Part shown: one piece after another, positions 11,478-18,262 of the stretch
Layout of the letters: each line of letters starts with the position of its first letter
How positions within the stretch are numbered: position 1 is the first letter of the stretch
Virus record (IMG/VR): IMGVR_UViG_3300009408_000028
Span: 1-26,435 of that record
Reading direction: 5' to 3' (one strand)
Origin: a virus
DNA length: 26,435 bases
The notes under the pieces: model-generated
The model's database searches: none
The model's input: the letters and a program-made list of their open reading frames with translations, nothing else
What the model was told of the DNA's origin: nothing
Translations under genes and position numbers: made by a program

Positions 11478-11682
11478 CGTAGTGGTGCACAGAGCGCCGA
11501 AACAAGGTGAGCTGTTTCCAGGATGTGCAGTGCGCTCTTGGGTTATCATGCGGAACGACTTTCCTGTTGGAATCTTCAAAGGCATAGAGTGTGAAGCTAT
11601 CGCGGCGGCTAAGTCGCAGGTTGGAGGACCCAACCTTTGGCTGTGCTGTGTTAGGGAGTTTGAGAATGAGCAGGACGTTTAG
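11464..11682 (+). CDS. Small hypothetical protein (72 aa)
   Basis: ATG 11464 follows GAAAGGG about six bases upstream and overlaps the stop of frame 11232-11477. The 72-aa product has strands DFDVVVHRAP, SWVIMRNDFPVGIF and LWLCCVREF around a helix (CEAIAAAKSQV), a compact alpha/beta fold. No family is recognised. It overlaps the next gene by 17 nt and is the next-to-last gene of the operon. Confidence 0.62.
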   Translation: MDDFDVVVHRAPKQGELFPGCAVRSWVIMRNDFPVGIFKGIECEAIAAAKSQVGGPNLWLCCVREFENEQDV

Positions 11683-11980
11683 GGGTGGCTCGCAGCGTGA
11701 GCGCGACGGCCGCGATATTAGGTGGTTTCAGCCCGGGTATGAGTATTGGAGTGATCGACCCGGGAATAAGAATGGGGCCTTTCAGACAGGTCGGTGGACT
11801 AAAACTTGGACCCATCGGGCTGAGCGAAGACAAGCTAAGAAATGTGTGGAAGAAGCTGTCGTAAAACAAAATGAAATGCTGGGCTTTAGGGGCTGCGTTT
11901 CTTCGCAGCCTTTTCTACAGCGAGGGGGCCCTAAGGTGCCTTTTTTTGGAAAACTGAGGCCTGGGGCCTTTTTGGTGTAG
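11666..11980 (+). CDS. Basic protein whose frame runs through the terminators
   Basis: ATG 11666 overlaps the previous gene. Residues 1-70 are basic and aromatic (MSRTFRGGSQRERDGRDIRW, then WTKTWTHRAERRQAKKC), as in a nucleic-acid-binding tail. The last about 35 residues (from GFRGCVSSQPFLQRGGP to the end) are read from three hairpin/T-tract terminators at 11891-11974, so that part is unlikely to be under protein-level selection. The native protein may originally have ended near 11880, with loss of a stop. Function is unknown. Confidence 0.5.
   Translation: MSRTFRGGSQRERDGRDIRWFQPGYEYWSDRPGNKNGAFQTGRWTKTWTHRAERRQAKKCVEEAVVKQNEMLGFRGCVSSQPFLQRGGPKVPFFGKLRPGAFLV
11891..11916 (+). terminator. 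Intrinsic terminator, first of three
   Basis: GGCTGCG (11891-11897) and CGCAGCC (11904-11910) form a perfect 7-bp GC-rich stem with a 6-nt loop, followed by TTTTCT. It is a classic rho-independent form at the end of the 8439-11980 operon. Confidence 0.8.
11924..11947 (+). terminator. Intrinsic terminator, second of three
   Basis: GGGGCCCTAAGGTGCC can fold with GGC/GCC closing pairs and an internal CC/GG pair (one bulge), followed directly by seven T residues (11941-11947). The stem is weaker but the T tract is long. Confidence 0.6.
11957..11974 (+). terminator. Intrinsic terminator, third of three
   Basis: AGGCC (11957-11961) pairs with GGCCT (11965-11969) around a 3-nt loop, followed by a T run. 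Together with the two upstream hairpins it gives a triple barrier to early transcripts entering the late region. Confidence 0.6.
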
Positions 11981-12284
11981 TAATGCTTGGAAACACTGCC
12001 TCCGGGAAGGGCTTTACTACTCATTTCTTAGGGTATATATATAGAGCCGCTTAAAAAACGCTCGCTAAGAGGTGGCGGAAAAGCGTAAAGATTGGGGTAA
12101 AGATTGGGATTGTTTTTTACTCTTTTTCGTTAATTTATTTATTGTATTTAAGTATATATATATTTTATACGCAGTCCCGCGTGCCCACGACGTGTATACT
12201 GCGACGTAGACTGTATATACCCCTAGAAATCAGTAGTAAACCTGACCACTTTATGGGGTATACTCGCTAGCAAAGGAGGCCACT
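11981..12284. other. AT-rich intergenic region before the late genes
   Basis: No believable ORF occurs in these 304 bases. Runs such as GTATATATATAG (12033-12044) and a T/A-rich stretch 12111-12170 make it clearly more AT-rich than its surroundings. It holds a tandem 12-bp repeat (12085-12108), an 8-bp inverted pair TATACCCC (12216-12223) / GGGGTATA (12255-12262), and TATACT hexamers at 12195 and 12259. None has a convincing -35, and the second lies too close to the AAAGGAGG ribosome site at 12270 to leave a leader. Late transcription probably starts here, perhaps with an activator or a phage polymerase; origin-like melting is another option. Confidence 0.6.
12085..12108 (+). repeat. Tandem 12-bp repeat
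   Basis: GTAAAGATTGGG occurs twice head-to-tail (12085-12096, 12097-12108), followed by ATTG and then T-rich DNA. It may be paired binding sites for an activator of the late promoter or an origin iteron; nothing else identifies it. Confidence 0.7.
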
Positions 12285-13460
12285 ATGGCAAGCGACAGGA
12301 CAGACGACGAGAAACGCCTAGCTAGAAATAAGCGAGCTCGTGAGAGTAGAGCACGTAGAAAGGCTAAAGAGCAAGCAAAACTCGAAAAGGCATTAGCGAA
12401 AGAGAAAGCGCTTGCTGAGAAACGCGAAGAGCAAGACGCACTTGCTGCGGCTCGCAGAAAGACCACAGCAAAGCGAAATGCCGCACAGCGCAAGACACGA
12501 ACTGCGAATGCTAAAGCGAAAACTAGCGACCACGCAAAGCGAATGGCTTGGCGTAAGAAGAAGCCTACCCGCCTCGCTACTCGCATCAAAACTAAGCTAG
12601 GCGAGCTACAGCTTGCAGGCGACGATATTCTTTATGCCGAGGCTTGCTCGCTTATTGATGACGGAAAGCTCGCCTACGTTCCTGCAAAGGTGCGCAAAGC
12701 AAGTGGAAGACAAGGCAAGTGGGAGCCAGACAAAGACATGCCCCTCTGGCTGGCCTACTTGGTCGCGAATGGTCGCATGTGCGGCGCAAGACACCGACGC
12801 TCGCTACTTGCTGATGGCCGTGTCCTGTACACGCGAATTCACGAGCTACAAAGTGACCCAAAGCTCGCACACTTGGCCGACGGTGCTATTCAATTGCATT
12901 GTCGCCATCGTCCGCCTGAGCTGCTGCTTGCTACCAATCCCATCGGTTGCAGACCTATTCGCTGCTATGCCCATGCTGGGCAGTTCACACTCGCGGCTAC
13001 TGAAGAGCGAATCATGGAGCAGGGCAGCTTTTACGCCGCGTGTTTTGATCCTGAAGAAGCAGAAATGCTCTTGTCCATGATTGAAGACCCGGTTGATTCG
13101 CTCAATGCCGAAATCTCGATGATGAAGATCAGGCTGCGGCGTAAGGTCAAGAAGGAAGCCCGCCAAGCGTTCTATCTCACTCGCAAGAATCGCGACGAGG
13201 TGCTTGAGCTCAAGAGCCTCCAGACCGTTGACGGCTATGGGCCTGAAGGGAACTATGGTTCTGTCACAGCTACGAAGGAAGTTCGCGACTACAGCAAAGA
13301 AGTTGCTTCTATCGTGGCTCAGCTGTGCCGCCTGATCGCGACTCGACACGAAATCAACGGCAACAAAACACTCGACGAAGCCGGTGTCGCTGCTAGGATT
13401 CGCGGATTCGTCAACAAAGCATGGGACGCACAGATCGAGGCGAAGAATGAGCTGGCTTAA
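12285..13460 (+). CDS. Lys/Arg-rich coiled-coil protein, first late gene (391 aa)
   Basis: ATG 12285 has a near-perfect AAAGGAGG ribosome site. Residues 1-105 are an extremely charged coiled coil (RRKAKEQAKLEKALAKEKAL), like DNA-binding tails. Residues 105-250 form a mixed domain with several Cys/His (GAIQLHCRHRPPELLLATN), and residues 255-391 are helical (DSLNAEISMMKIRLRRKVKK, then EVASIVAQLCRLIATRHEIN). In many phages a protein with such a paired-helix C-terminal region lies just before the terminase genes, so a role in DNA packaging or as small terminase is possible. The HTH protein at 13705 competes for that role. I do not recognise a named domain. Confidence 0.7.
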   Translation: MASDRTDDEKRLARNKRARESRARRKAKEQAKLEKALAKEKALAEKREEQDALAAARRKTTAKRNAAQRKTRTANAKAKTSDHAKRMAWRKKKPTRLATRIKTKLGELQLAGDDILYAEACSLIDDGKLAYVPAKVRKASGRQGKWEPDKDMPLWLAYLVANGRMCGARHRRSLLADGRVLYTRIHELQSDPKLAHLADGAIQLHCRHRPPELLLATNPIGCRPIRCYAHAGQFTLAATEERIMEQGSFYAACFDPEEAEMLLSMIEDPVDSLNAEISMMKIRLRRKVKKEARQAFYLTRKNRDEVLELKSLQTVDGYGPEGNYGSVTATKEVRDYSKEVASIVAQLCRLIATRHEINGNKTLDEAGVAARIRGFVNKAWDAQIEAKNELA

Positions 13461-13638
13461 CGTATGTACTTGCTGTCTTAACCCGCTGTTTGGCATCGAC
13501 AGCCGATGCACGAATCCGCATTGCGCGAATGGAGCCAGCTACCTTCGCTGGCTTGTCGCTGCCAGGAAAGCCTGTCAAGATCCAGGCGCTTCTGTGCTTG
13601 CCTACAAGCTCCACAAGTCTGCACCGCTGAACTTTTAG
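13447..13638 (+). CDS. Small zinc-ribbon protein (63 aa)
   Basis: ATG 13447 overlaps the previous gene by 14 nt, with GAGGCGAAG upstream. The 63-aa product begins with Cys pairs (NVCTCC, then SRCTNPHC), one likely zinc site, followed by a short helix (YLRWLVAARKACQD). No family is recognised. It lies between the Lys-rich protein and the terminase genes. Confidence 0.6.
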   Translation: MSWLNVCTCCLNPLFGIDSRCTNPHCANGASYLRWLVAARKACQDPGASVLAYKLHKSAPLNF

Positions 13639-13704
13639 CTGCGTTTACTTGAGCTTGCTACACGCATAAGGCTGCAAGATGTGGCTCTGTGGAGGCACGA
13701 GTTG

Positions 13705-14031
13705 ATGAGCTTTACGCTGAGCACCTTGTCGAAGGATGCCATTTCTGAGCAAAGCGAGCAAGAGCTGCGCGACTCTGTTGTGCGACTTACCGCTTGTCTG
13801 GAGAAGCGGAAGAAGTCCAAAGCCAGGCCTGGACCAGCGAGCTACTTGACAACCTTCGGCGAGCGTGACCTTCGGGTACGCGAAGTCAGAGCTTTGCTGA
13901 CCACTGTTCGCAGGCAACTCGCTGCAATCATGTTCGCTAGTGGAGCCGGTGAGCTTGAAGTTGCCGCAGCCTGTCAGGTCCAGTCTTCCACCGCCAGGAA
14001 CTACCGCCACAAAATCTGGCGCTATCGGTGA
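13705..14031 (+). CDS. Helix-turn-helix protein, candidate small terminase subunit
   Basis: I choose ATG 13705, with GGAGG nine bases upstream, over GTG 13681 in the same frame. The product has about 108 residues: a charged helix (SEQELRDSVVRLTACLEKRK), a second helical block (RDLRVREVRALLTTVRRQLA) and a C-terminal helix-turn-helix-like segment (GELEVAAACQVQSSTARNYR) followed by basic residues. A DNA-binding HTH protein overlapping the start of the large terminase (GTGA overlap) is the usual setting of TerS, which recognises the packaging site and regulates TerL. The HTH being C-terminal is less common, so the call rests mainly on position. Confidence 0.55.
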   Translation: MSFTLSTLSKDAISEQSEQELRDSVVRLTACLEKRKKSKARPGPASYLTTFGERDLRVREVRALLTTVRRQLAAIMFASGAGELEVAAACQVQSSTARNYRHKIWRYR

Positions 14032-15416
14032 GTGACGAAGACGCTTTTGCTCTTCCGCCTCGCTGGCACCCTGCGCGACTCTCACCGCCTCAGCTTGGCT
14101 ATGTTCGGTCTACTGCCCGTGTCAACCTAGTTATCGCTGGTCGTCGCTCATTCAAGACCGAAGGCGCTAAACGTCGGCTCATCCGTGCCGCCATCGGATT
14201 TACCGAATTCTCCGATGGACGCTTCTATGCCACAGCTCCAACGCATCGCCAGTCCAAGGACATCTTTTGGACTGACTTGAAGGCAATGGTCCCCGATTGG
14301 GCGATCCAAGGTGGCAGGCGGCGCGGTATTAGCGACAGCGAACTCACGATCAGCCTGGTGAACGGGGCGAAGATTAAGGTCGCAGGCTTAGACAAGCCGG
14401 AACGAATTGAGGGCAAAGATTGGGACGGCGGTGTAATCTCGGAATTCGGGAACTGCAAGGCCAACGTGTTCAGCGAAGTGATCCGCCCAATGATGACGCG
14501 TGGTGGTTGGATTGACATCGAGGGCGTACCGGAAGGTCGCAACCACTACTACGATCTTGCGACTCGGGTGCTTGACGGTAAACTTCCAGGCGGAGTGCAC
14601 CATCATTGGACGACTGAAGACGTGTTGCACTTGTGGCTTGGCGAAAAGCGCGCAGCTGCAGAAATTGCAGAAGCGAAAGAGTCGCTGGACACACTTACCT
14701 ACGATCAGGAATATCGTGCTCGTTTCATCAGCTTCGAGGGGCTTGCTTATCATGCGTTTTCACCAGCTAATGTTGCCGCCAATGGCGATCGTGTCGTTTA
14801 TCAACCAGACCTTCCGCTTATCCTGGCGTTTGACTTCAACCGCGAACCAGGTGTCTGCGCTTATATCCAAGAGATCCCCGCGAATCGAATCGGATGGCTG
14901 AAGAACCCTAACATCAGTCGCCAAGGCTGCATTACTTCGGTCATTGGCGAGGTGTTCATCCGGCGTCGCTCAAACACAAAGCTAGTTTGCGAGCGGATTC
15001 TTGCAGACTGGGCAGACCTGCACCGCGGCGATGTCGTGCTCTATGGTGACCCTGCTGGCGGCGCGAAAGGCAGCTCTGCGATCGAGGGCTCTGACTGGGA
15101 CTTGATTGACGCGCATCTGCGCCCTGCTTTTGGGCGACGACTCATCGACCGTGTCGCTACATCCGCTCCCAGGATACGAGTGCGATTGAACAGTGTAAAT
15201 TCGCGACTTGAGGCAGCCGACGGCCGCATCGGCCTGGTTGTTGATGCCAAGGCTGCTCCACATGTCATCCGTGACTTTGAGGGCGTCCAGGCGGACTCTC
15301 AGGGTAGCATCATCAAGACAGCCGGAGACCCGCTAACTCACATCTCTGACGGTATCGGCTACTATATCTGCGAAGCTCACCCGCTGGGTGGTCCTGTCAC
15401 GACTGTGCGACGGTAG
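14028..15416 (+). CDS. terL: Terminase large subunit
   Basis: GTG 14028 overlaps the previous stop. The 462-aa product is the packaging motor, an N-terminal ATPase followed by a C-terminal RNase H-like nuclease. Visible motifs are a degenerate Walker A (AGRRSFKT, residues 37-44, with Phe where Gly is usual), Walker B/catalytic Glu (DGGVISEFG, 133-141), a coupling-type motif (VPEGRNHYYDL, 167-177) and the three nuclease acidic sites (ILAFDFN around D269, LYGDPAGG around D341, HISDGIGYY around D441). Length is normal for the family (400-600 aa). It drives DNA into the prohead through the portal, whose gene starts at 25526. The separation of the two genes is unusual. Confidence 0.93.
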   Translation: MSDEDAFALPPRWHPARLSPPQLGYVRSTARVNLVIAGRRSFKTEGAKRRLIRAAIGFTEFSDGRFYATAPTHRQSKDIFWTDLKAMVPDWAIQGGRRRGISDSELTISLVNGAKIKVAGLDKPERIEGKDWDGGVISEFGNCKANVFSEVIRPMMTRGGWIDIEGVPEGRNHYYDLATRVLDGKLPGGVHHHWTTEDVLHLWLGEKRAAAEIAEAKESLDTLTYDQEYRARFISFEGLAYHAFSPANVAANGDRVVYQPDLPLILAFDFNREPGVCAYIQEIPANRIGWLKNPNISRQGCITSVIGEVFIRRRSNTKLVCERILADWADLHRGDVVLYGDPAGGAKGSSAIEGSDWDLIDAHLRPAFGRRLIDRVATSAPRIRVRLNSVNSRLEAADGRIGLVVDAKAAPHVIRDFEGVQADSQGSIIKTAGDPLTHISDGIGYYICEAHPLGGPVTTVRR

Positions 15417-15475
15417 CGACCAGCCCAGTGCCTCAAGCTAAAGCCTACTCTCCCACGCTTTGAAAGTCGCCTCAA

Positions 15476-16099
15476 ATGTCGTTCCTCGCAATGGCTGTTT
15501 CGGATGCTGGTTGGCTTAGCTCTGGTGCGGGCGCAATCTTGCTGACATTCTTAACAACCAAGTTCTGGCCAGAAATCGTTGAGTACTTCAAGCGCTCAGA
15601 AAAGCGCGAAGTCGCTGCCGAACAAGCAGCTGCTTCGGCGCCAGAAAAGGCTCTCGCTCGTGCCAAGACTGCGCAAGAGCAGGCCTTAGAGCTCGCTGCA
15701 AGCATCTCCAAGAGTGAGGAAGCTAAGCGAATCGCATGGCAGGGCGAAATTCGGCAAAGCTATATTCCGGTCATCGCTGAAATCAAGCGCGATAAGGCTT
15801 CTGACATAGAGCAGCTCCGAACCACATTCGAGGCTGCCATTGCAGAACTTCGCCAAGATCGGGACTATTGGCGACAGCAAACACACGAGCTTAAAGATGA
15901 GCTACTTGCCGCACTGGTTGACAGCACAGAAACACTTGACGCGCTCAAGGAAACGGTCGCTGAACTCGGTGAGACTTTCGCCGACAAGCTAGCTACAAGC
16001 GATGCGCTAATGGCTCTCACTTACAAAACGCTGAAAGGAAGTTCCAATGGCAGCGACTCCTCCTCCTCCTCCTCCTCCGGCATATTCGGAGGCAGCTGA
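15476..16099 (+). CDS. Membrane-anchored coiled-coil protein (207 aa)
   Basis: The ATG at 15476 has only a weak ribosome site; ATG 15491 is an alternative. Residues about 12-32 (GWLSSGAGAILLTFLTTKFW) are a single hydrophobic segment, followed by a basic stretch and a long coiled coil (about 35-170) rich in Ala/Glu/Gln. It ends with a Ser-rich tail of seven Ser encoded by a TCC microsatellite. A membrane anchor plus long coiled coil resembles an inner-membrane spanin or another lysis-associated protein, but the position after the terminase is the only support. Its 3' end overlaps the next gene by 53 nt. Confidence 0.65.
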   Translation: MSFLAMAVSDAGWLSSGAGAILLTFLTTKFWPEIVEYFKRSEKREVAAEQAAASAPEKALARAKTAQEQALELAASISKSEEAKRIAWQGEIRQSYIPVIAEIKRDKASDIEQLRTTFEAAIAELRQDRDYWRQQTHELKDELLAALVDSTETLDALKETVAELGETFADKLATSDALMALTYKTLKGSSNGSDSSSSSSSGIFGGS

Positions 16100-16289
16100 T
16101 GCTCGCCTTAAGGAGGAAACCGCAATCATCATGATGGAGTTAGCGTCACAAAGAGGCGCCGTAAACGACACGACGAAGTTGGCCAGGGCTAAGACTCGTC
16201 TACAAAGTGTGCGCCTTTCCAGCCCTTGTCGCGGTTTGCCTCGCCTCTCTGCCCAGGAAATCAAGCGCTTGCTACGCGAAGCAAGCTGA
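16047..16289 (+). CDS. Proline-tract small protein (80 aa)
   Basis: ATG 16047 is preceded by AAAGGAAG, a strong ribosome site, which supports translation despite the 53-nt overlap with the upstream gene. It begins MAATPPPPPPPAYSEAADAR, with seven Pro read from the same TCC repeat that gives seven Ser in the other frame. The rest is a charged helix (LKEETAIIMMELASQRGAVN) and a basic C-terminus (SAQEIKRLLREAS). No family is recognised. Confidence 0.6.
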   Translation: MAATPPPPPPPAYSEAADARLKEETAIIMMELASQRGAVNDTTKLARAKTRLQSVRLSSPCRGLPRLSAQEIKRLLREAS

Positions 16290-16301
16290 AAGCGAGAAAC
16301 A

Positions 16302-16682
16302 ATGGAACCAGACGACATTGCCCCAGGCGTGAAGCTGAACAGCTGGTGGGAAATCGAAGTAGCTTTGAGTCAATCGATGGAGTCGCTCATCATCCTGGTG
16401 CAGGGCAAGTGGAAAGCCCTAGCCTACAGCCATGACTTGCTGTGCCGAACGAGCAAGGAGTACGCTGACGATGCTATCCTCGCTGCGGCACCTCTTGGTC
16501 CTGTCGAGATTGAGGGATTCCTTGCGACACCGCTTATCGTTCCTGCTGTCTTGATGGTTCGGCCCGACGACGTAGTGGGGGTGTTGATCCGGCGAGCGCC
16601 GCACAATGTCTTTCATTTACAAGATGACGAGGCGCCGGAAGTGCCTGACGCCAAGCGCTTGACGACTGTACCAGGAGGCTGA
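16302..16682 (+). CDS. Hypothetical protein (126 aa)
   Basis: The ATG at 16302 follows GAAAGCGAGAAACA. The product is moderately acidic and beta-rich, with hydrophobic strands (MESLIILVQGKWKALAYSH, then FLATPLIVPAVLMVRPDD, VVGVLIRRA). There is no signal peptide or clear membrane helix. It overlaps the holin-like gene by one base. I cannot assign a function; minor structural or lysis-accessory roles are both possible from position. Confidence 0.62.
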   Translation: MEPDDIAPGVKLNSWWEIEVALSQSMESLIILVQGKWKALAYSHDLLCRTSKEYADDAILAAAPLGPVEIEGFLATPLIVPAVLMVRPDDVVGVLIRRAPHNVFHLQDDEAPEVPDAKRLTTVPGG

Positions 16683-16921
16683 TGAGCATGAACAAGAAAT
16701 CGACGAAAACTACGTTTGCGGGAATCGCTGCCGCTCTTGCCTTGATTTTGGCGGGCTTGGCTGCGATGTTCGATGCTGACCCGAGCACCACGGCCAACAT
16801 GGCGAAGATGCTCCAGGGCGTGCTGTTTATCGCTGCTGCACTTGGCATCGGCTTTGGTGGCGTGTCGGCTCGCGACGACGATGTCACATCGGAAGGCCGT
16901 AAGGCTCCGAAGGCGAAATAA
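16682..16921 (+). CDS. Small two-helix membrane protein, holin-like (79 aa)
   Basis: The start is ATG 16682 or ATG 16688, both after CCAGGAGG; a dual start is reminiscent of holins. A basic N-terminus (MSMNKKSTKTT) is followed by two hydrophobic segments, about 12-31 (FAGIAAALALILAGLAAMFD) and 41-60 (AKMLQGVLFIAAALGIGFGG), then the charged tail SARDDDVTSEGRK. Small phage proteins with two such helices and an ARDxxVTSE tail occur repeatedly near lysis genes. Function as a membrane pore former is inference from topology. Confidence 0.65.
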   Translation: MSMNKKSTKTTFAGIAAALALILAGLAAMFDADPSTTANMAKMLQGVLFIAAALGIGFGGVSARDDDVTSEGRKAPKAK

Positions 16922-17284
16922 GTGGCCACGCTCCCTGGCACCTACAACTTGCGCATCAGCCAGGGAGCGACGTGGCTCCAAAGCTTTCGTTGGCTTGACA
17001 GTTTGAACGTACCTATCAATCTTGCGGGCTACGTGGCCAGGCTACAAGTTCGTAAGTCGTACAACTCGCCTGACCCTGTGATTAGCCTAGCGAGCGGTGG
17101 TCAAGGCCTTGTGCTTGAAGCGAGCGGACAGCTTGGCAGAATTGACGCTGAGTTGTCCGCCACGCAGACCACACTACTCGAAGCACCTTGGGCTGGAGTG
17201 TGGGATTTAGAGCTAGAACTCGCAGGTGTTGTTACTCGGCTTCTTCAGGGCCGGGCTCGTGTCTCTCCAGAGGTGACCAAATGA
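16922..17284 (+). CDS. Adhesion-module protein A1, BppU-like beta-rich (120 aa)
   Basis: GTG 16922 directly follows the previous stop. The product shows the pattern QGATWLQSFRWLDSLNVPIN, NLAGYVARLQVRKS, ELSATQTTL, GVWDLELELAG, RLLQGRARVSPEVTK. This is a common small tail-associated family, in which a one-domain beta sandwich precedes collagen-like fibre genes. It has a clear paralogue in this window at 21105 (QGATFQKLFRW, TGYLARMQVR, GVYDLELV, VQGRARIKPEVTR). Both copies are followed by a collagen-like gene, so they mark a duplicated module. A baseplate or fibre-connector role is inference. Confidence 0.75.
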   Translation: MATLPGTYNLRISQGATWLQSFRWLDSLNVPINLAGYVARLQVRKSYNSPDPVISLASGGQGLVLEASGQLGRIDAELSATQTTLLEAPWAGVWDLELELAGVVTRLLQGRARVSPEVTK

Positions 17285-17538
17285 GCTACGACTCAGCATG
17301 CGAGGCGACGCATCCAGGACTGCTGCCGCGTCTGGTCTGTGAGCTCCCGGTCGGCCACAAGACAGCTCATACGGCTAAGGGCTGCAGCTGGGCACAGCCA
17401 CAAGGCACCTTTCGCGTGTTGTTGCTTAGATCCACTGGTTCGTGGGCTATCACGAATGCAGCATCCGGAAAGATCGTAGAGGAAAACTTCGCAACCTGGA
17501 CGCTGGCGAATAAACGGCGACTCGAGCTTACCTCCTGA
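17281..17538 (+). CDS. Small Cys/His protein (85 aa)
   Basis: ATG 17281 overlaps the previous stop (ATGA). The product contains CEATHPGLLPRLVCELPVGH, then KTAHTAKGCSW, an array of Cys and His that could hold one zinc ion and recalls the DGHKGSC motif of protein 2584. The C-terminal half is beta-rich (FRVLLLRSTGSWAITNAASG). It sits between two fibre genes, so it may be a structural accessory. No family is recognised. Confidence 0.6.
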   Translation: MSYDSACEATHPGLLPRLVCELPVGHKTAHTAKGCSWAQPQGTFRVLLLRSTGSWAITNAASGKIVEENFATWTLANKRRLELTS

Positions 17539-17837
17539 TGGGCTGCGTATCGTCAGACACAGTCACACGTGTCGTTGAAGTTATTGACAGCGGTCCGCAA
17601 GGCCCGCAAGGTCTACCCGGTCCGCAAGGTCTACCCGGTCCGCAAGGTCCGCAAGGTCCGCAAGGTCCAGCTGGCACCTTCGCTTTTCTGGTCCAACCAG
17701 CACCCCCAACACCGATTCAGGTGCCTGACGGGGTAGTCGTCGTTTGGGTGGACTCGTCCGTCGTTCCTGAGAGTGTGCGCTTCGCTGTTGGTAGAGCTGG
17801 CCGGGTCTACGTCGTAGAAGCTCGGAGGCTCACCTAA
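17538..17837 (+). CDS. Collagen-like tail fibre protein (99 aa)
   Basis: ATG 17538 overlaps the previous TGA by one base. After 18 residues (MGCVSSDTVTRVVEVIDS) comes an unbroken Gly-X-Y run, residues 19-47 (GPQGPQGLPGPQGLPGPQGP and on), the collagen-like triple-helix repeat used by phages to trimerise fibres. A beta-rich C-terminal cap follows (TFAFLVQPAPPTPIQVPDGV). The DNA of the repeat is itself nearly perfect, so repeat number can change by recombination. The paralogous arrangement at 21465 supports a tail-fibre role. Confidence 0.85.
   Translation: MGCVSSDTVTRVVEVIDSGPQGPQGLPGPQGLPGPQGPQGPQGPAGTFAFLVQPAPPTPIQVPDGVVVVWVDSSVVPESVRFAVGRAGRVYVVEARRLT
17591..17670 (+). repeat. Coding repeat, 9/18-bp units GGTCCGCAA(GGTCTACCC)
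   Basis: GGTCCGCAAGGTCTACCC is present twice in tandem and GGTCCGCAA several further times. The uniform codons, despite degeneracy, indicate recent expansion by slippage or recombination. Confidence 0.85.
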
Positions 17838-18262
17838 TGGCTACATCGCCAGGCTCGCATGAGGACTGGGGACCGCTTTATGGCGAGCCAAACGGTATCG
17901 CCCCGCTGGACGCAAGCTCCAAAGTCCCTGTGGCGAATCTTCCGGCATCGATAGGTGGCGAACCCGTTCCGTCAGTCCCTGCACCGCTCACAGCAGCAGG
18001 CGTACTCGCCGTAGACACACTCAACCGAGTGAACTCCGCTGGAGCAGGCGGGCTTACCTTTCAGCTTCCGAGTGCGCCTCTCTCGCCAGGAAAGCGAGTG
18101 CTAGTTTGGGACTATCTTGGCGAGAGCAGAGGTGCGAATAAAGTCGTGATTATCGGCATGGCTGGTCAGACTATTAGCCGTCTAGCTAGCTATCAGTTAG
18201 GCCGTGACGAGTTTAGGGTGTTTAGGAGCGACGGCGTGAACTGGGGAGCGCAAGGGATATGA
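17837..18262 (+). CDS. Tail fibre-associated protein (141 aa)
   Basis: ATG 17837 overlaps the previous stop by one base. Residues 19-38 (NGIAPLDASSKVPVANLPAS) match the hinge often seen in phage fibre proteins, G-(I/V)-APLDxxxKVPxxxLP. The rest is beta-rich (VLAVDTLNRVNSAGAGGLTF, then GKRVLVWDYLGES, KVVIIGMAGQTI), consistent with a trimeric tip domain. It follows the collagen-like gene directly and its stop is overlapped by 18259. Receptor binding is inference. Confidence 0.7.
   Translation: MATSPGSHEDWGPLYGEPNGIAPLDASSKVPVANLPASIGGEPVPSVPAPLTAAGVLAVDTLNRVNSAGAGGLTFQLPSAPLSPGKRVLVWDYLGESRGANKVVIIGMAGQTISRLASYQLGRDEFRVFRSDGVNWGAQGI

Noticed and set aside
12259-12264. TATACT at 12259 as the late promoter -10
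   Set aside because: It is only about five bases from the ribosome site at 12270 and has no -35, so a normal leader is impossible.
12846-13511. Minus-strand frame of 221 aa opposite the 12285 gene
   Set aside because: It is antisense to a gene with a perfect ribosome site and has no start signals of its own.
17591-17670. CRISPR-like or tandem array
   Set aside because: The repeats are contiguous Gly-X-Y codons in frame in a collagen-like protein, with no spacers.
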